Source of the DNA: JBEIUL01 sp044356865
GTDB taxonomy: Bacteria; Planctomycetota; Phycisphaerae; Phycisphaerales; SM1A02
NCBI GenBank assembly: GCA_044356865.1
Contig: JBIKVN010000196.1
Span: 1-6,399 of the forward strand
Direction of reading: 5' to 3'
DNA: 6,399 nt
Shown piece after piece: positions 1-5,480 of the stretch (position 1 is its first letter; each line of letters starts with the position of its first letter). The notes under the pieces were generated by a model. The model ran no database searches. It saw nothing but the letters and a program-made list of their open reading frames with translations, and was not told the origin of the DNA. The translations under genes and the position numbers were made by a program.

Positions 1-80
1 GAGAGGTGCCCGGCGAGGTCTGGATCAACCGGCCCGAACAGGATCCCGCCACGACCATGCCGCAGGCCGCGGCTTCATGA
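1..80 (+). CDS. 3' end of an unidentified upstream gene (partial)
   Basis: The reading frame that begins at base 3 is open from the window edge and stops at the TGA at 78-80. It encodes 25 residues ending ...ATTMPQAAAS. About 21 of the 25 codons end in G or C, as expected for a real gene in this genome, and the stop overlaps the next start as ATGA (77-80), a common sign of translational coupling. The fragment is too short to name a family. The alternative is that this is non-coding leader sequence, because the next gene's own frame is also open to the window edge. Confidence 0.5.
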   Translation, partial: EVPGEVWINRPEQDPATTMPQAAAS

Positions 81-775
81 ACAAAAGTGTCTCAAAGTCA
101 TTGACACGGTCCGACGCCGCGCGGGAGCCGATCATGGGCAGTTGGGACACGGCCGAAAAGGTGATTTTCGCGCGGAAGGCCCGCGAACTTTTGCAACTTA
201 GCCTTGGCCTTGATGCGAGACGCGCGAATCTCGACTGTACCGTGACTCTCGCGGCGTTGACGCTTCTGTTGGCCAACACGCACGACTGGATGCGGGGATT
301 CGCACGTGATGATTCGGCTGCGAAGTTGGATCCCGAGTTGAGTCACATCATCGAGAGTTACCGCACGCCTTGCGTTGAAGTCGATGGGATTCGCCAGCTG
401 ATTCCGACCATCGACCGTTGTCCGATCATCAAGTCCAATACCCTGCCGTCATGCGTTGCGTTGGTGGAAGGGATGCAGCGGCATCAGGGACGAGAGCGGC
501 TTGGGACCTTCCTGCACAACATCCGCAATGCTGTAGCCCACGGAAACGTCTACTGGCTGTCGGAGTCGCCGCTGCCCGGATCGCCCATCCGGGGCGTCAT
601 GCTGGCGTTCAAGGTCCATTCAGGTGATGAGAGTCACCCGCCTCGCTGGCGTGCATACCGGATGGGAATCGAGAGCCTGGCGTCGTTGATCGAAGCGCTC
701 GCCGCCCTCTTTGGCCAGCAGCCGGTTTCGCTCCACCTCGCGGCGGCGGAACGGGTCGCGATCGAGGCCGTATGA
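77..775 (+). CDS. HEPN-like helical protein, possible RNase
   Basis: Encodes 232 residues from the ATG at 77, or 213 from the ATG at 134. No named orthologue is recognised. Predicted mostly helical and soluble: an N-terminal helical stretch (about residues 22-75, 77-start numbering), a middle segment, then TFLHNIRNAVAHGNVYW at 144-160. R150-N-A-V-A-H155 matches the R-x4-6-H motif of HEPN domains, many of which are metal-independent RNases acting in toxin-antitoxin, abortive-infection or RNA-processing systems; others are inactive scaffolds. The NAVAHGN context is typical of HEPN families. RNase activity is inference. Start choice is open: 77 gives an ATGA overlap with the preceding frame, while 134 has a good GGGAG six bases upstream. 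Its TGA lies inside the next gene's ATGA (772-775), so the two are probably co-translated. Bases 181-360 are only about 56% G+C, lower than the glycosyltransferase genes, suggesting possible transfer. Confidence 0.72.
   Translation: MNKSVSKSLTRSDAAREPIMGSWDTAEKVIFARKARELLQLSLGLDARRANLDCTVTLAALTLLLANTHDWMRGFARDDSAAKLDPELSHIIESYRTPCVEVDGIRQLIPTIDRCPIIKSNTLPSCVALVEGMQRHQGRERLGTFLHNIRNAVAHGNVYWLSESPLPGSPIRGVMLAFKVHSGDESHPPRWRAYRMGIESLASLIEALAALFGQQPVSLHLAAAERVAIEAV
123..127 (+). promoter_or_regulatory. Shine-Dalgarno GGGAG favouring start at 134
   Basis: GGGAG lies six bases before the in-frame ATG at 134, while no comparable purine run precedes the ATG at 77. This supports residue 20 of the longer reading as the true first methionine. 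The first 19 residues of the longer form show no recognisable feature. Confidence 0.45.
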
Positions 776-1407
776 TCCGCACCCTCTTCCATCCCTGCTG
801 CGCAAGTAATCTCACGATCTCGGCCGGGCGATTCGGGAGGGAGGTCGACCTCATCCACGCCGCGGACATCCGACCTCCCAACTTCCGGCGGGCGCGCCGC
901 CACGGCCGATTCATCGAGCAGAGATGCACGCCATACCGCTACACGGTCGAACCGAGTACGCGTGGGATCCAATCGGTGCGCAACCTGTCCGACCGCAAGA
1001 CCCCGAACGAGGGCTACCTCCGTGAGGGATACCTGCGCCTCGACGGCCGTCTCGAGTTTCCGCTCCGGTACCACCAGTACGACGCGGTCGAGGCCCTCCG
1101 CCTCATCCCGTCGATCGACGTCTTCTTTTTCAGCGGCGACCATCCCCACGACGCGGAAGGCTCAAGCGGCATCCCCTTCTTGGGAACCGCGCTCTTCCGG
1201 AGGGTCGTGGATCGGCTCGTCCCGGGCGGACTGGTCGTGACCGACGGGGCCGGGATGCACGGCCCGGCCGAGCAGGCATTCCTTTGGAGTTACTGGCAGA
1301 CGCTGCCTGATCCGACAGAGCGCTTTACGGCCTTTGGGCGGAAGTTCAGGTTCCTGGACATGATCGGCGTCACGCACGATCGGGTCTTGGTCTGGTGTTG
1401 CGAGTGA
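772..1407 (+). CDS. Unrecognised protein with Rossmann/methyltransferase-like C-terminal half
   Basis: Encodes 211 residues. The start is set by the ATGA overlap with the preceding gene and by GAGG at 764-767, four bases upstream. No family is recognised. The C-terminal half looks like the second half of a class I methyltransferase or other Rossmann fold: a hydrophobic strand ending in acid, IDVFFFSGDHP (115-125), a helix LFRRVVDRLVPGGLVVTDGAG (141-161) resembling the usual L-x-PGG-x-hydrophobic strand 5 signature, and a final pair of strands FRFLDMIGV/DRVLVWCCE (192-211). A glycine-rich SAM-binding motif I is not visible in the N-terminal half, which is rich in Arg and aromatic residues, so methyltransferase activity is unproven. 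It has no signal peptide or membrane segment. Cysteine pairs occur at 9-10 and 209-210. Coupling with the HEPN-like gene suggests a shared role or complex. The coding region is convincing; the function is not known. Confidence 0.75.
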   Translation: MIRTLFHPCCASNLTISAGRFGREVDLIHAADIRPPNFRRARRHGRFIEQRCTPYRYTVEPSTRGIQSVRNLSDRKTPNEGYLREGYLRLDGRLEFPLRYHQYDAVEALRLIPSIDVFFFSGDHPHDAEGSSGIPFLGTALFRRVVDRLVPGGLVVTDGAGMHGPAEQAFLWSYWQTLPDPTERFTAFGRKFRFLDMIGVTHDRVLVWCCE

Positions 1408-1636
1408 GCGGCCGGGGCCGTGGCCTCGGTGAGCGCGAATCGGACCAGTGCTGCGTCGGAGAGTCGGATGCGGCCTGCACATGTTCGGCAAGTGCGGAGA
1501 GTGCCGACCGCATCACTGACCACTTCGACGGACTGATCCGGGCGAAGGCGCTGATGGCGGCGGTAGGCTCAGGCAGGTGAGGCCGCCACCCGTTTTCACA
1601 GCCCCTCCCGGTGCCGAGCCGCCCACCCGTCGGAAC

Positions 1637-1651
1637 TGTCACCCATGTGCC
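1637..1651 (+). repeat. 15-base direct repeat, copy 1 (IS481-end-like)
   Basis: TGTCACCCATGTGCC occurs here and again, identically and in the same orientation, at 1969-1983. The sequence beyond it (TGCAC) differs from the second copy (CGGTA), and no second tandem unit follows 25 bases on. The motif resembles terminal sequences of IS481-family elements as I recall them. No transposase lies between the two copies. Confidence 0.5.
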
Positions 1652-1668
1652 TGCACTCCGCCCCGCCT

Positions 1669-1719
1669 CCATGTTCAACCGAGCGTTGAACAAGCGATCG
1701 CGGCCGGGCCATGTTCAAC
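1669..1719 (+). promoter_or_regulatory. Operator-like palindrome TGTTCAAC-N5-GTTGAACA plus extra half-site
   Basis: TGTTCAAC at 1672-1679 and GTTGAACA at 1685-1692 are perfect inverted repeats around a five-base centre (1680-1684). The half-site recurs at 1712-1719, within an exact 11-base direct repeat CCATGTTCAAC (1669-1679 and 1709-1719), 40 bases apart, close to four helical turns. This layout fits a dimeric helix-turn-helix regulator with an auxiliary site. No T-run follows, which argues against a terminator. The regulator is not in the window and its identity is unknown. The site is about 400 bases upstream of the first glycosyltransferase start. Confidence 0.4.
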
Positions 1720-1968
1720 GCAGGCCGGCGACAATCCGGTTCTCGGACGATGGCGTCCGCCCCGCCCGCCCCAGCTCGCCGTCGGCGCCCAGCATCGCTT
1801 CAACCACCGGCCTGCGGCGAATCCGGGCCCCATTCACCGCAGATCTTGCGGCGATTGGCGGCCTTCCCTCCATCCCGCTCCGACTAGCCGCTCTTCCAAA
1901 CAGCCAACCCGGACCTGTCTCCCCCGGTCGCGGGGATGCGACACCGACCCGCCCGCCAGGCCCCCGAG

Positions 1969-2011
1969 TGTCACCCATGTGCCCGGTACGAAGTGTCAAC
2001 TACGTGACCGG
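1969..2011 (+). repeat. Tandem IS481-end-like repeats, remnant terminus
   Basis: TGTCACCCATGTGCCCGG (1969-1986) is followed 25 bases later by TGTCAACTACGTGACCGG (1994-2011), which matches it at 14 of 18 positions. Elements of the IS481 family often begin with TGT and carry such iterated subterminal motifs for transposase binding. No inverted partner (GGCACATGGGTGACA) and no transposase reading frame were found in the window, so this is best read as a solo end or decayed remnant. It could instead be an unrelated operator repeat. Confidence 0.4.
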
Positions 2012-2112
2012 TCGATGCCCGCCGATTGCTCCCATCCCTGCAAGTCCCCCATTCGGATGGCCGAATAACCGAAGCGACGAGGCGCTTGCCGCCGCATCCG
2101 GACGCCGATCGC

Positions 2113-3066
2113 ATGTTCCCCCCACCCGAGCGCGATGATCGCATGCGGGGCGCCCCCGACGGCGCCCCGGTGGTCAGCGTGGTGATCCCGACCTTTCGGC
2201 GGCCCGAGCGGCTGCTTGGATGCCTCGAGGCCCTTGCGAAACAGACCTTTCGCGAGCCCTGGGAAGTCGTGGTCATCGACGACGGCAGCCCGCAGCCGAT
2301 TGCCGAGGCGCTCGGCGACCGCCCGCACGGTCTCAAGGTCCGGGTGATTCGCCAGCCCAACGCCGGTCCGGCGTCGGCCCGCAACCGCGGGGTCGAGGCG
2401 GCCCACGGCCCGCTGATCGCCTTCACCGATGACGATTGCCGGCCCGAACCGGCCTGGCTCGAGACGCTCGTGCAGGCCGGCCGCAAGCGCGACGGGACGC
2501 TGGCCGGCGGCACCACCGTGAACGGACTGCCAAACGAGCTCTTCACGACGACCAGCCAGTTCATCGTGGATCTGGTCTATGCCCACTTCAACGCCGATCC
2601 GGAGCGCGCGTACTTCCTCGCCAGCAACAACCTGCTCTGTCGCCGCGACCGCTTTCTCGAGATCGGCGGCTTCGATGCCGAGTTTCCGCGGGCCGGCGCC
2701 GAAGATCGCGAGTTCTGCGACCGCTGGCGCATGCGCGGATGGCCGCTGGTCTGGCGACCCGAGGCCCGGGTCGTGCATTTCCACCGCCAGACGCTGCGCA
2801 GCTTCGTCGACCTGCACCTTCGCTACGGCCGGGGGGCTTTCCTCTATCAAGCCAAGCGGCGCGAACGCGGCTCGGGCACGATGTCGGACGACCTTGCGTT
2901 CCATCGGTCGCTGATCCGCGATGTTCACTCGGGGATAAACCGATTACCGGACGATCTTTCGCGTTGGCAGGTCCTCGCCGCACTCGGCCTCTGGCAATCG
3001 GCGAACGCCGCGGGGTTCGCCGCCGAGGCCCTTGCCGCGAAGTTCCGCGGCCGGAAGTCCGCATAA
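2113..3066 (+). CDS. Family 2 glycosyltransferase (soluble, GT-A fold)
   Basis: Encodes 317 residues from the ATG at 2113. It transfers a sugar from a nucleotide-sugar donor, probably in the cytoplasm, onto a polysaccharide or lipid-linked acceptor. GT2 hallmarks appear in order: SVVIPTF (22-28), VVVIDDGS (52-59) for nucleotide binding, NAGPASARNRG (83-93), the metal-binding DXD-type TDDDCRP (105-111), NNLLCRRD (172-179), GGFD (185-188) and the catalytic-base region AEDREF (196-201). No membrane segment is seen. The C-terminal third is Arg-rich and helical, of unknown role. The frame is open further upstream to a TTG at 2026, but that extension resembles the intergenic sequence. ATG 2143 is another candidate and leaves about ten residues before the GT domain. 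No start has a clear Shine-Dalgarno sequence. The donor and acceptor cannot be read from the sequence. It precedes the other polysaccharide genes by a 93-base gap. Confidence 0.88.
   Translation: MFPPPERDDRMRGAPDGAPVVSVVIPTFRRPERLLGCLEALAKQTFREPWEVVVIDDGSPQPIAEALGDRPHGLKVRVIRQPNAGPASARNRGVEAAHGPLIAFTDDDCRPEPAWLETLVQAGRKRDGTLAGGTTVNGLPNELFTTTSQFIVDLVYAHFNADPERAYFLASNNLLCRRDRFLEIGGFDAEFPRAGAEDREFCDRWRMRGWPLVWRPEARVVHFHRQTLRSFVDLHLRYGRGAFLYQAKRRERGSGTMSDDLAFHRSLIRDVHSGINRLPDDLSRWQVLAALGLWQSANAAGFAAEALAAKFRGRKSA
2147..2168 (+). other. GC-only stem-loop at the 5' end of the GT2 gene
   Basis: GGGGCGCC (2147-2154) and GGCGCCCC (2161-2168) form a perfect eight-pair G+C stem with a six-base loop. It begins one base after the candidate start ATG 2143 and lies 31 bases after the A, T and G of the alternative start at 2113. 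It encodes the repeated peptide GAP-D-GAP. If 2143 is used, it would sit within the ribosome footprint and may slow initiation. It could also be chance in GC-rich coding DNA. Confidence 0.4.
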
Positions 3067-3136
3067 CGCAACCTTCTCGCGTCGCCGCCGACGGATCTGT
3101 TGCAGGTCGGCCCATTCCGGTCAATAGTTCTGCTCT

Positions 3137-3154
3137 CCCGGTCGAAAGACCGGG
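3137..3154 (+). promoter_or_regulatory. GAAA-tetraloop hairpin just before the second GT2 gene
   Basis: CCCGGTC (3137-3143) and GACCGGG (3148-3154) pair perfectly around GAAA (3144-3147), a GNRA tetraloop closed by C-G, which is unusually stable in RNA. It ends five bases before the ATG at 3160, where a Shine-Dalgarno sequence would normally lie and none is seen. No T-run follows, so it is not a standard terminator. It may control or protect translation of the downstream gene, or mark an mRNA processing or stabilising site. Confidence 0.5.
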
Positions 3155-3159
3155 CTTCC

Positions 3160-4275
3160 ATGCACGACAACCTGAAAAATCCCGCGCGAAGGAAGACCGG
3201 CGATGTCGCCGCGCCCGCGCGAAGCGTCTCGGTGATCATGCCCACGGTGTCGTGGACGGGCACTTTCGAACGGTGCGCCCGTCGCGTTCTCGGGGAACTC
3301 GACGCCGAAGCGGGTTCGGCCGAGCTCGTGGTGGTTCTCGACGGCGAGCATGCGCTGCCTCCGGAGTGGCTGGTTCGCGATGATGTGCGGATCGTGAGCA
3401 CCGGATCCCGGTCGGGACCCGCCGTCGCCCGCAATCTCGCAGCCAAGGCGGCCCGGGCGGAGGTGCTTTTCTTCGTCGACGCCGATGTCGAACTTGCCGA
3501 TGGTTCCATCGAACTCGTGCGCGAGCGGTTCCGGATGGACGCGGGACTGGTGGCCCTGTTCGGCTCCTACGACGACGAGCCCGCCTCCGCGCGGCCGGTG
3601 AGCCACTTCCGAAACCTGCTGCATCACCACACGCACGTCTCCCATCCGGGCCGGGCGGTCACGTTCTGGTCGGGCTGCGGGGCGATCCGGGCGAACCGGT
3701 TCCGGGCCGCCAACGGGTTCGACGGGCGGTACCGCTTCCCCAGCGTCGAGGACATCGAGCTGGGGTCGCGGCTCTCGGCCGCGGGGGCCAGGATCGAGCT
3801 CGAACCCGCCCTGCAGTGCAAGCACCACAAGGACTGGACCGTCCGCTCGATGGTCGAGACCGACGTCCTGCATCGCGCGATCCCGTGGACGCGGATGATG
3901 CTCCGGGAACGCCGCGCTCCCGCGAGCCTCGCGCTCGACTGGCGCAATCGCGCCAGCGGGGCGATCACGCTGGCCACGGTGGCCTCGCTCATCGCCGCCC
4001 CGCTTTTTCCGTGGGCCTGGCTCGCGGTCGCGGCGGGCCTCGCCGGCGTCTTCCTGCTCAACGCGAGGTTCTACCGCCTCTGCCGGCGCAAGCGAGGGAG
4101 CCGCTTCGCGATCACCTGCTTCGGGCTGCATGTGCTCTTCTTCCTCTACTCGACGCTCGCGTTCGCCGCGGTCGTGCTGCTGGCGCTTGTCCGCTCGACG
4201 GCGTTGACCCGCCGGACCGGATCGACGCCGTCCGTCCGCGCTTCGCTCCCACCTCGCGTCGAGGTCACCCCCTGA
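3160..4275 (+). CDS. Membrane-anchored family 2 glycosyltransferase
   Basis: Encodes 371 residues. ATG 3160 is the first ATG before the GT domain; the frame continues upstream only to a TTG at 3100. The N-terminal GT-A domain shows SVIMPTV (24-30), VVVLDG (57-62), GPAVARNLAA (86-95), the DXD motif in FFVDADVEL (104-112), HFRNLLHHHTHV (149-160), FWSGCGAIRANRF (169-181), NGFDGRY (185-191) and SVEDIELGSRL (195-205), which carries the ED catalytic pair, then QCKHHKDW (219-226). This motif order is familiar from a broad bacterial GT2 group in polysaccharide clusters. Hydrophobic stretches at about 266-283, 285-301 and 317-343 are likely transmembrane helices, placing the catalytic domain on the cytoplasmic side of the inner membrane. 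The probable job is sugar transfer to a polyprenyl- or other lipid-linked acceptor; the sugar is unknown. It is 14 bases upstream of the GT87-like gene, so they are likely one operon. Confidence 0.9.
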   Translation: MHDNLKNPARRKTGDVAAPARSVSVIMPTVSWTGTFERCARRVLGELDAEAGSAELVVVLDGEHALPPEWLVRDDVRIVSTGSRSGPAVARNLAAKAARAEVLFFVDADVELADGSIELVRERFRMDAGLVALFGSYDDEPASARPVSHFRNLLHHHTHVSHPGRAVTFWSGCGAIRANRFRAANGFDGRYRFPSVEDIELGSRLSAAGARIELEPALQCKHHKDWTVRSMVETDVLHRAIPWTRMMLRERRAPASLALDWRNRASGAITLATVASLIAAPLFPWAWLAVAAGLAGVFLLNARFYRLCRRKRGSRFAITCFGLHVLFFLYSTLAFAAVVLLALVRSTALTRRTGSTPSVRASLPPRVEVTP

Positions 4276-4280
4276 GGGGA
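4274..4280 (+). promoter_or_regulatory. Shine-Dalgarno GAGGGGA for the GT87-like gene
   Basis: GAGGGGA lies nine bases before the ATG at 4290 and overlaps the TGA (4273-4275) of the preceding gene, which fits translational coupling. CCCC just upstream (4269-4272) can pair with GGGG (4276-4279) across the stop codon in a short, weak stem that ribosomes finishing the upstream gene would open. Confidence 0.6.
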
Positions 4281-4289
4281 GCCGGTGCG

Positions 4290-5480
4290 ATGGAAGTCGA
4301 CGGAAACATCCCGAGGGGCCGATCGGCCTACCGGCTCGTGATGTGGACCATCGTCTTCCTGCTGGCGGTCCACGCCCTGTACAAGATTCCCACCGGGGCC
4401 TGGCTCATCTGGTCCGAGGACCGCGACTGGGACCTTCAGGCAAGATCCCGCGAGTTTGCGCTGTTCCGCGCGGGTTGGTATCCGTTCGCGCCCCTCGATC
4501 CGGTCCCGTCGGGAGTCCGGGCCGAGTACACCGTCTATCCGCCCTACGCCTTCCCGATGATGGCGCCGCTCTTCGAGCCGGGGGGACTCGCCCAGGCCCG
4601 GGTGGCGATCACGGCGCTTTCGCTTGCCTCCCTGGCCTTCCTTGCGGCGTGCGCCGCACGAACGCTTCGGCCCTACGGATGGGAAGTGGCGGCGGTGGGC
4701 GCGGTGACCGCGTTCACGATCTCGGGCAACAAGGCCGCCTTCCTGCTTGGGCAGTTCTCGATCCTCTGCACGGCCCTGGTGTTCCTGCAGATGATCCTGC
4801 TCGGCCGCGGCCGTCCCTACGCGGCCGGGGCCTGCTGGGCGCTCGCCATGCTCAAGCCGCATGTCGCCCTCGCATTCGCGCCGCTCTTCCTGCTCGGTCG
4901 CGGACGGATTCGCGGACTGCTGCTGGGACTTGCCATGCTCGGGGCCCTCTCCTGGTTCGCCTGCGCCTGGACCGGGGTGGGAGTCACCGCGATGCTCCGG
5001 GTCTGGTTGCACGAGATGGACTTCTCGTTCTCGGGCCGGGGAGTCCGGATCAGCCCGGGACCGCTCGCGACCTCGCTCGGAATCGACCATCGCCTCCTGC
5101 TGGTCGCGGTGTTCGGGTCGGGGCTCGCCGGAGTCGTCGCCGCCGCCTTCTGGCTGCGGCGCCTCGGACCGAACGCGATGCTGCCGCTGGCCGGGCTGTG
5201 CAGCGTGGTGGGGATGCTGGGCGTCTATCACTGGATGTACGACCAGATCATGCTCTTCCCGGCGGTGCTTGCGACACTTGCCCTCGCGGGCGCCTCCCGC
5301 CGGCCGGGAGCGATCGCCGTGGCCGCCGCGATGATCTGCTCGCTGTTGCCGCCCATGCGTTATGTCGAGAAGAAGGTCACGCCCGAGTCGATCCTCGCGG
5401 CCATCTGGGTCCTCGCCGCGATCTATCCGCTGGTCTCGCTGTGGCTGGACGCACGCCGCACCAGGGCGGTGGCGGCATGA
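4290..5480 (+). CDS. GT87/DUF2029-type polytopic glycosyltransferase
   Basis: Encodes 396 residues. The ATG at 4290 is chosen for its Shine-Dalgarno sequence and because residue 16 onwards forms the first membrane helix (about 16-33). The protein is largely hydrophobic, with roughly ten membrane segments. Sequence signs of GT-C family 87 are an acidic first outer loop, WSEDRDWDLQ (41-50), YTVYPPYAFPMMAPLF (80-95), GQFSILCTALVF (154-165), the Lys-Pro signature in ALAMLKPHVALAFAPLF (184-200), and YHWMYDQIMLFP (313-324) near the end. Characterised members, such as mycobacterial mannosyltransferases, use polyprenyl-phosphate mannose and act on the outer face of the inner membrane. Donor use here is inferred from the family. 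The first acidic loop is the likely catalytic base region. It follows the membrane GT2 by 14 bases and overlaps the flavoenzyme start by ATGA (5477-5480), so all three are probably co-translated. Family membership is fairly firm; sugar and acceptor are unknown. Confidence 0.85.
   Translation: MEVDGNIPRGRSAYRLVMWTIVFLLAVHALYKIPTGAWLIWSEDRDWDLQARSREFALFRAGWYPFAPLDPVPSGVRAEYTVYPPYAFPMMAPLFEPGGLAQARVAITALSLASLAFLAACAARTLRPYGWEVAAVGAVTAFTISGNKAAFLLGQFSILCTALVFLQMILLGRGRPYAAGACWALAMLKPHVALAFAPLFLLGRGRIRGLLLGLAMLGALSWFACAWTGVGVTAMLRVWLHEMDFSFSGRGVRISPGPLATSLGIDHRLLLVAVFGSGLAGVVAAAFWLRRLGPNAMLPLAGLCSVVGMLGVYHWMYDQIMLFPAVLATLALAGASRRPGAIAVAAAMICSLLPPMRYVEKKVTPESILAAIWVLAAIYPLVSLWLDARRTRAVAA

Larger units (their letters stand above)
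1408..2112 (+). other. Long intergenic region without a convincing gene
   Basis: About 700 bases separate the stop at 1407 from the likely start of the first glycosyltransferase. Open frames exist on both strands (for example from GTG 1577 and TTG 1611 on + and 1999-1715 on -), but their products are Pro/Arg/Ser-rich, lack domains and overlap each other, as expected from stop-poor GC-rich DNA. The region holds a 15-base direct repeat resembling an IS481-type end and an operator-like palindrome, listed separately. I see no rRNA, tRNA, CRISPR or T-tailed terminator. It probably contains the promoter of the downstream genes, but no confident -35/-10 pair could be picked by eye. Confidence 0.6.

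Noticed and set aside
101..106. TTGACA as a possible -35 promoter element
   Set aside because: No reasonable -10 hexamer lies 16-18 bases downstream, and the position is inside the likely coding or translation-start region.
1395..1580. Small open frame starting with GTG inside the end of the Rossmann-like gene
   Set aside because: It is 61 residues with no recognisable motif or ribosome binding site. I could not support it as a gene.
1922..1935. CCCCG/CGGGG short hairpin as a possible terminator
   Set aside because: Only five pairs and no T-run follows. Such stems are frequent by chance at this G+C content.
1480..2118. CATGTTC occurring four times (1480, 1670, 1710, 2112)
   Set aside because: Two copies belong to the operator-like repeat. 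The other two share only seven bases, one being the likely GT2 start codon, so a common function is not supported.
1577..2138. Overlapping plus-strand open frames in the intergenic region (163 and 175 codons)
   Set aside because: Both begin at non-ATG codons, are Pro/Arg/Ser-rich, have no domain, and read through the IS-like repeats. They are typical stop-poor frames in GC-rich non-coding DNA.
1996..2928. Minus-strand open frame of 310 codons opposite the first GT2 gene
   Set aside because: It lacks family motifs, while the opposite strand shows the full GT2 motif series.
4146..5231. Long minus-strand open frame of 361 codons opposite the GT87-like gene
   Set aside because: The product is Arg/Glu/Gly/His-rich with no domain. 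The plus-strand frame gives a clear polytopic glycosyltransferase, so this is an antisense shadow of GC-rich coding DNA.
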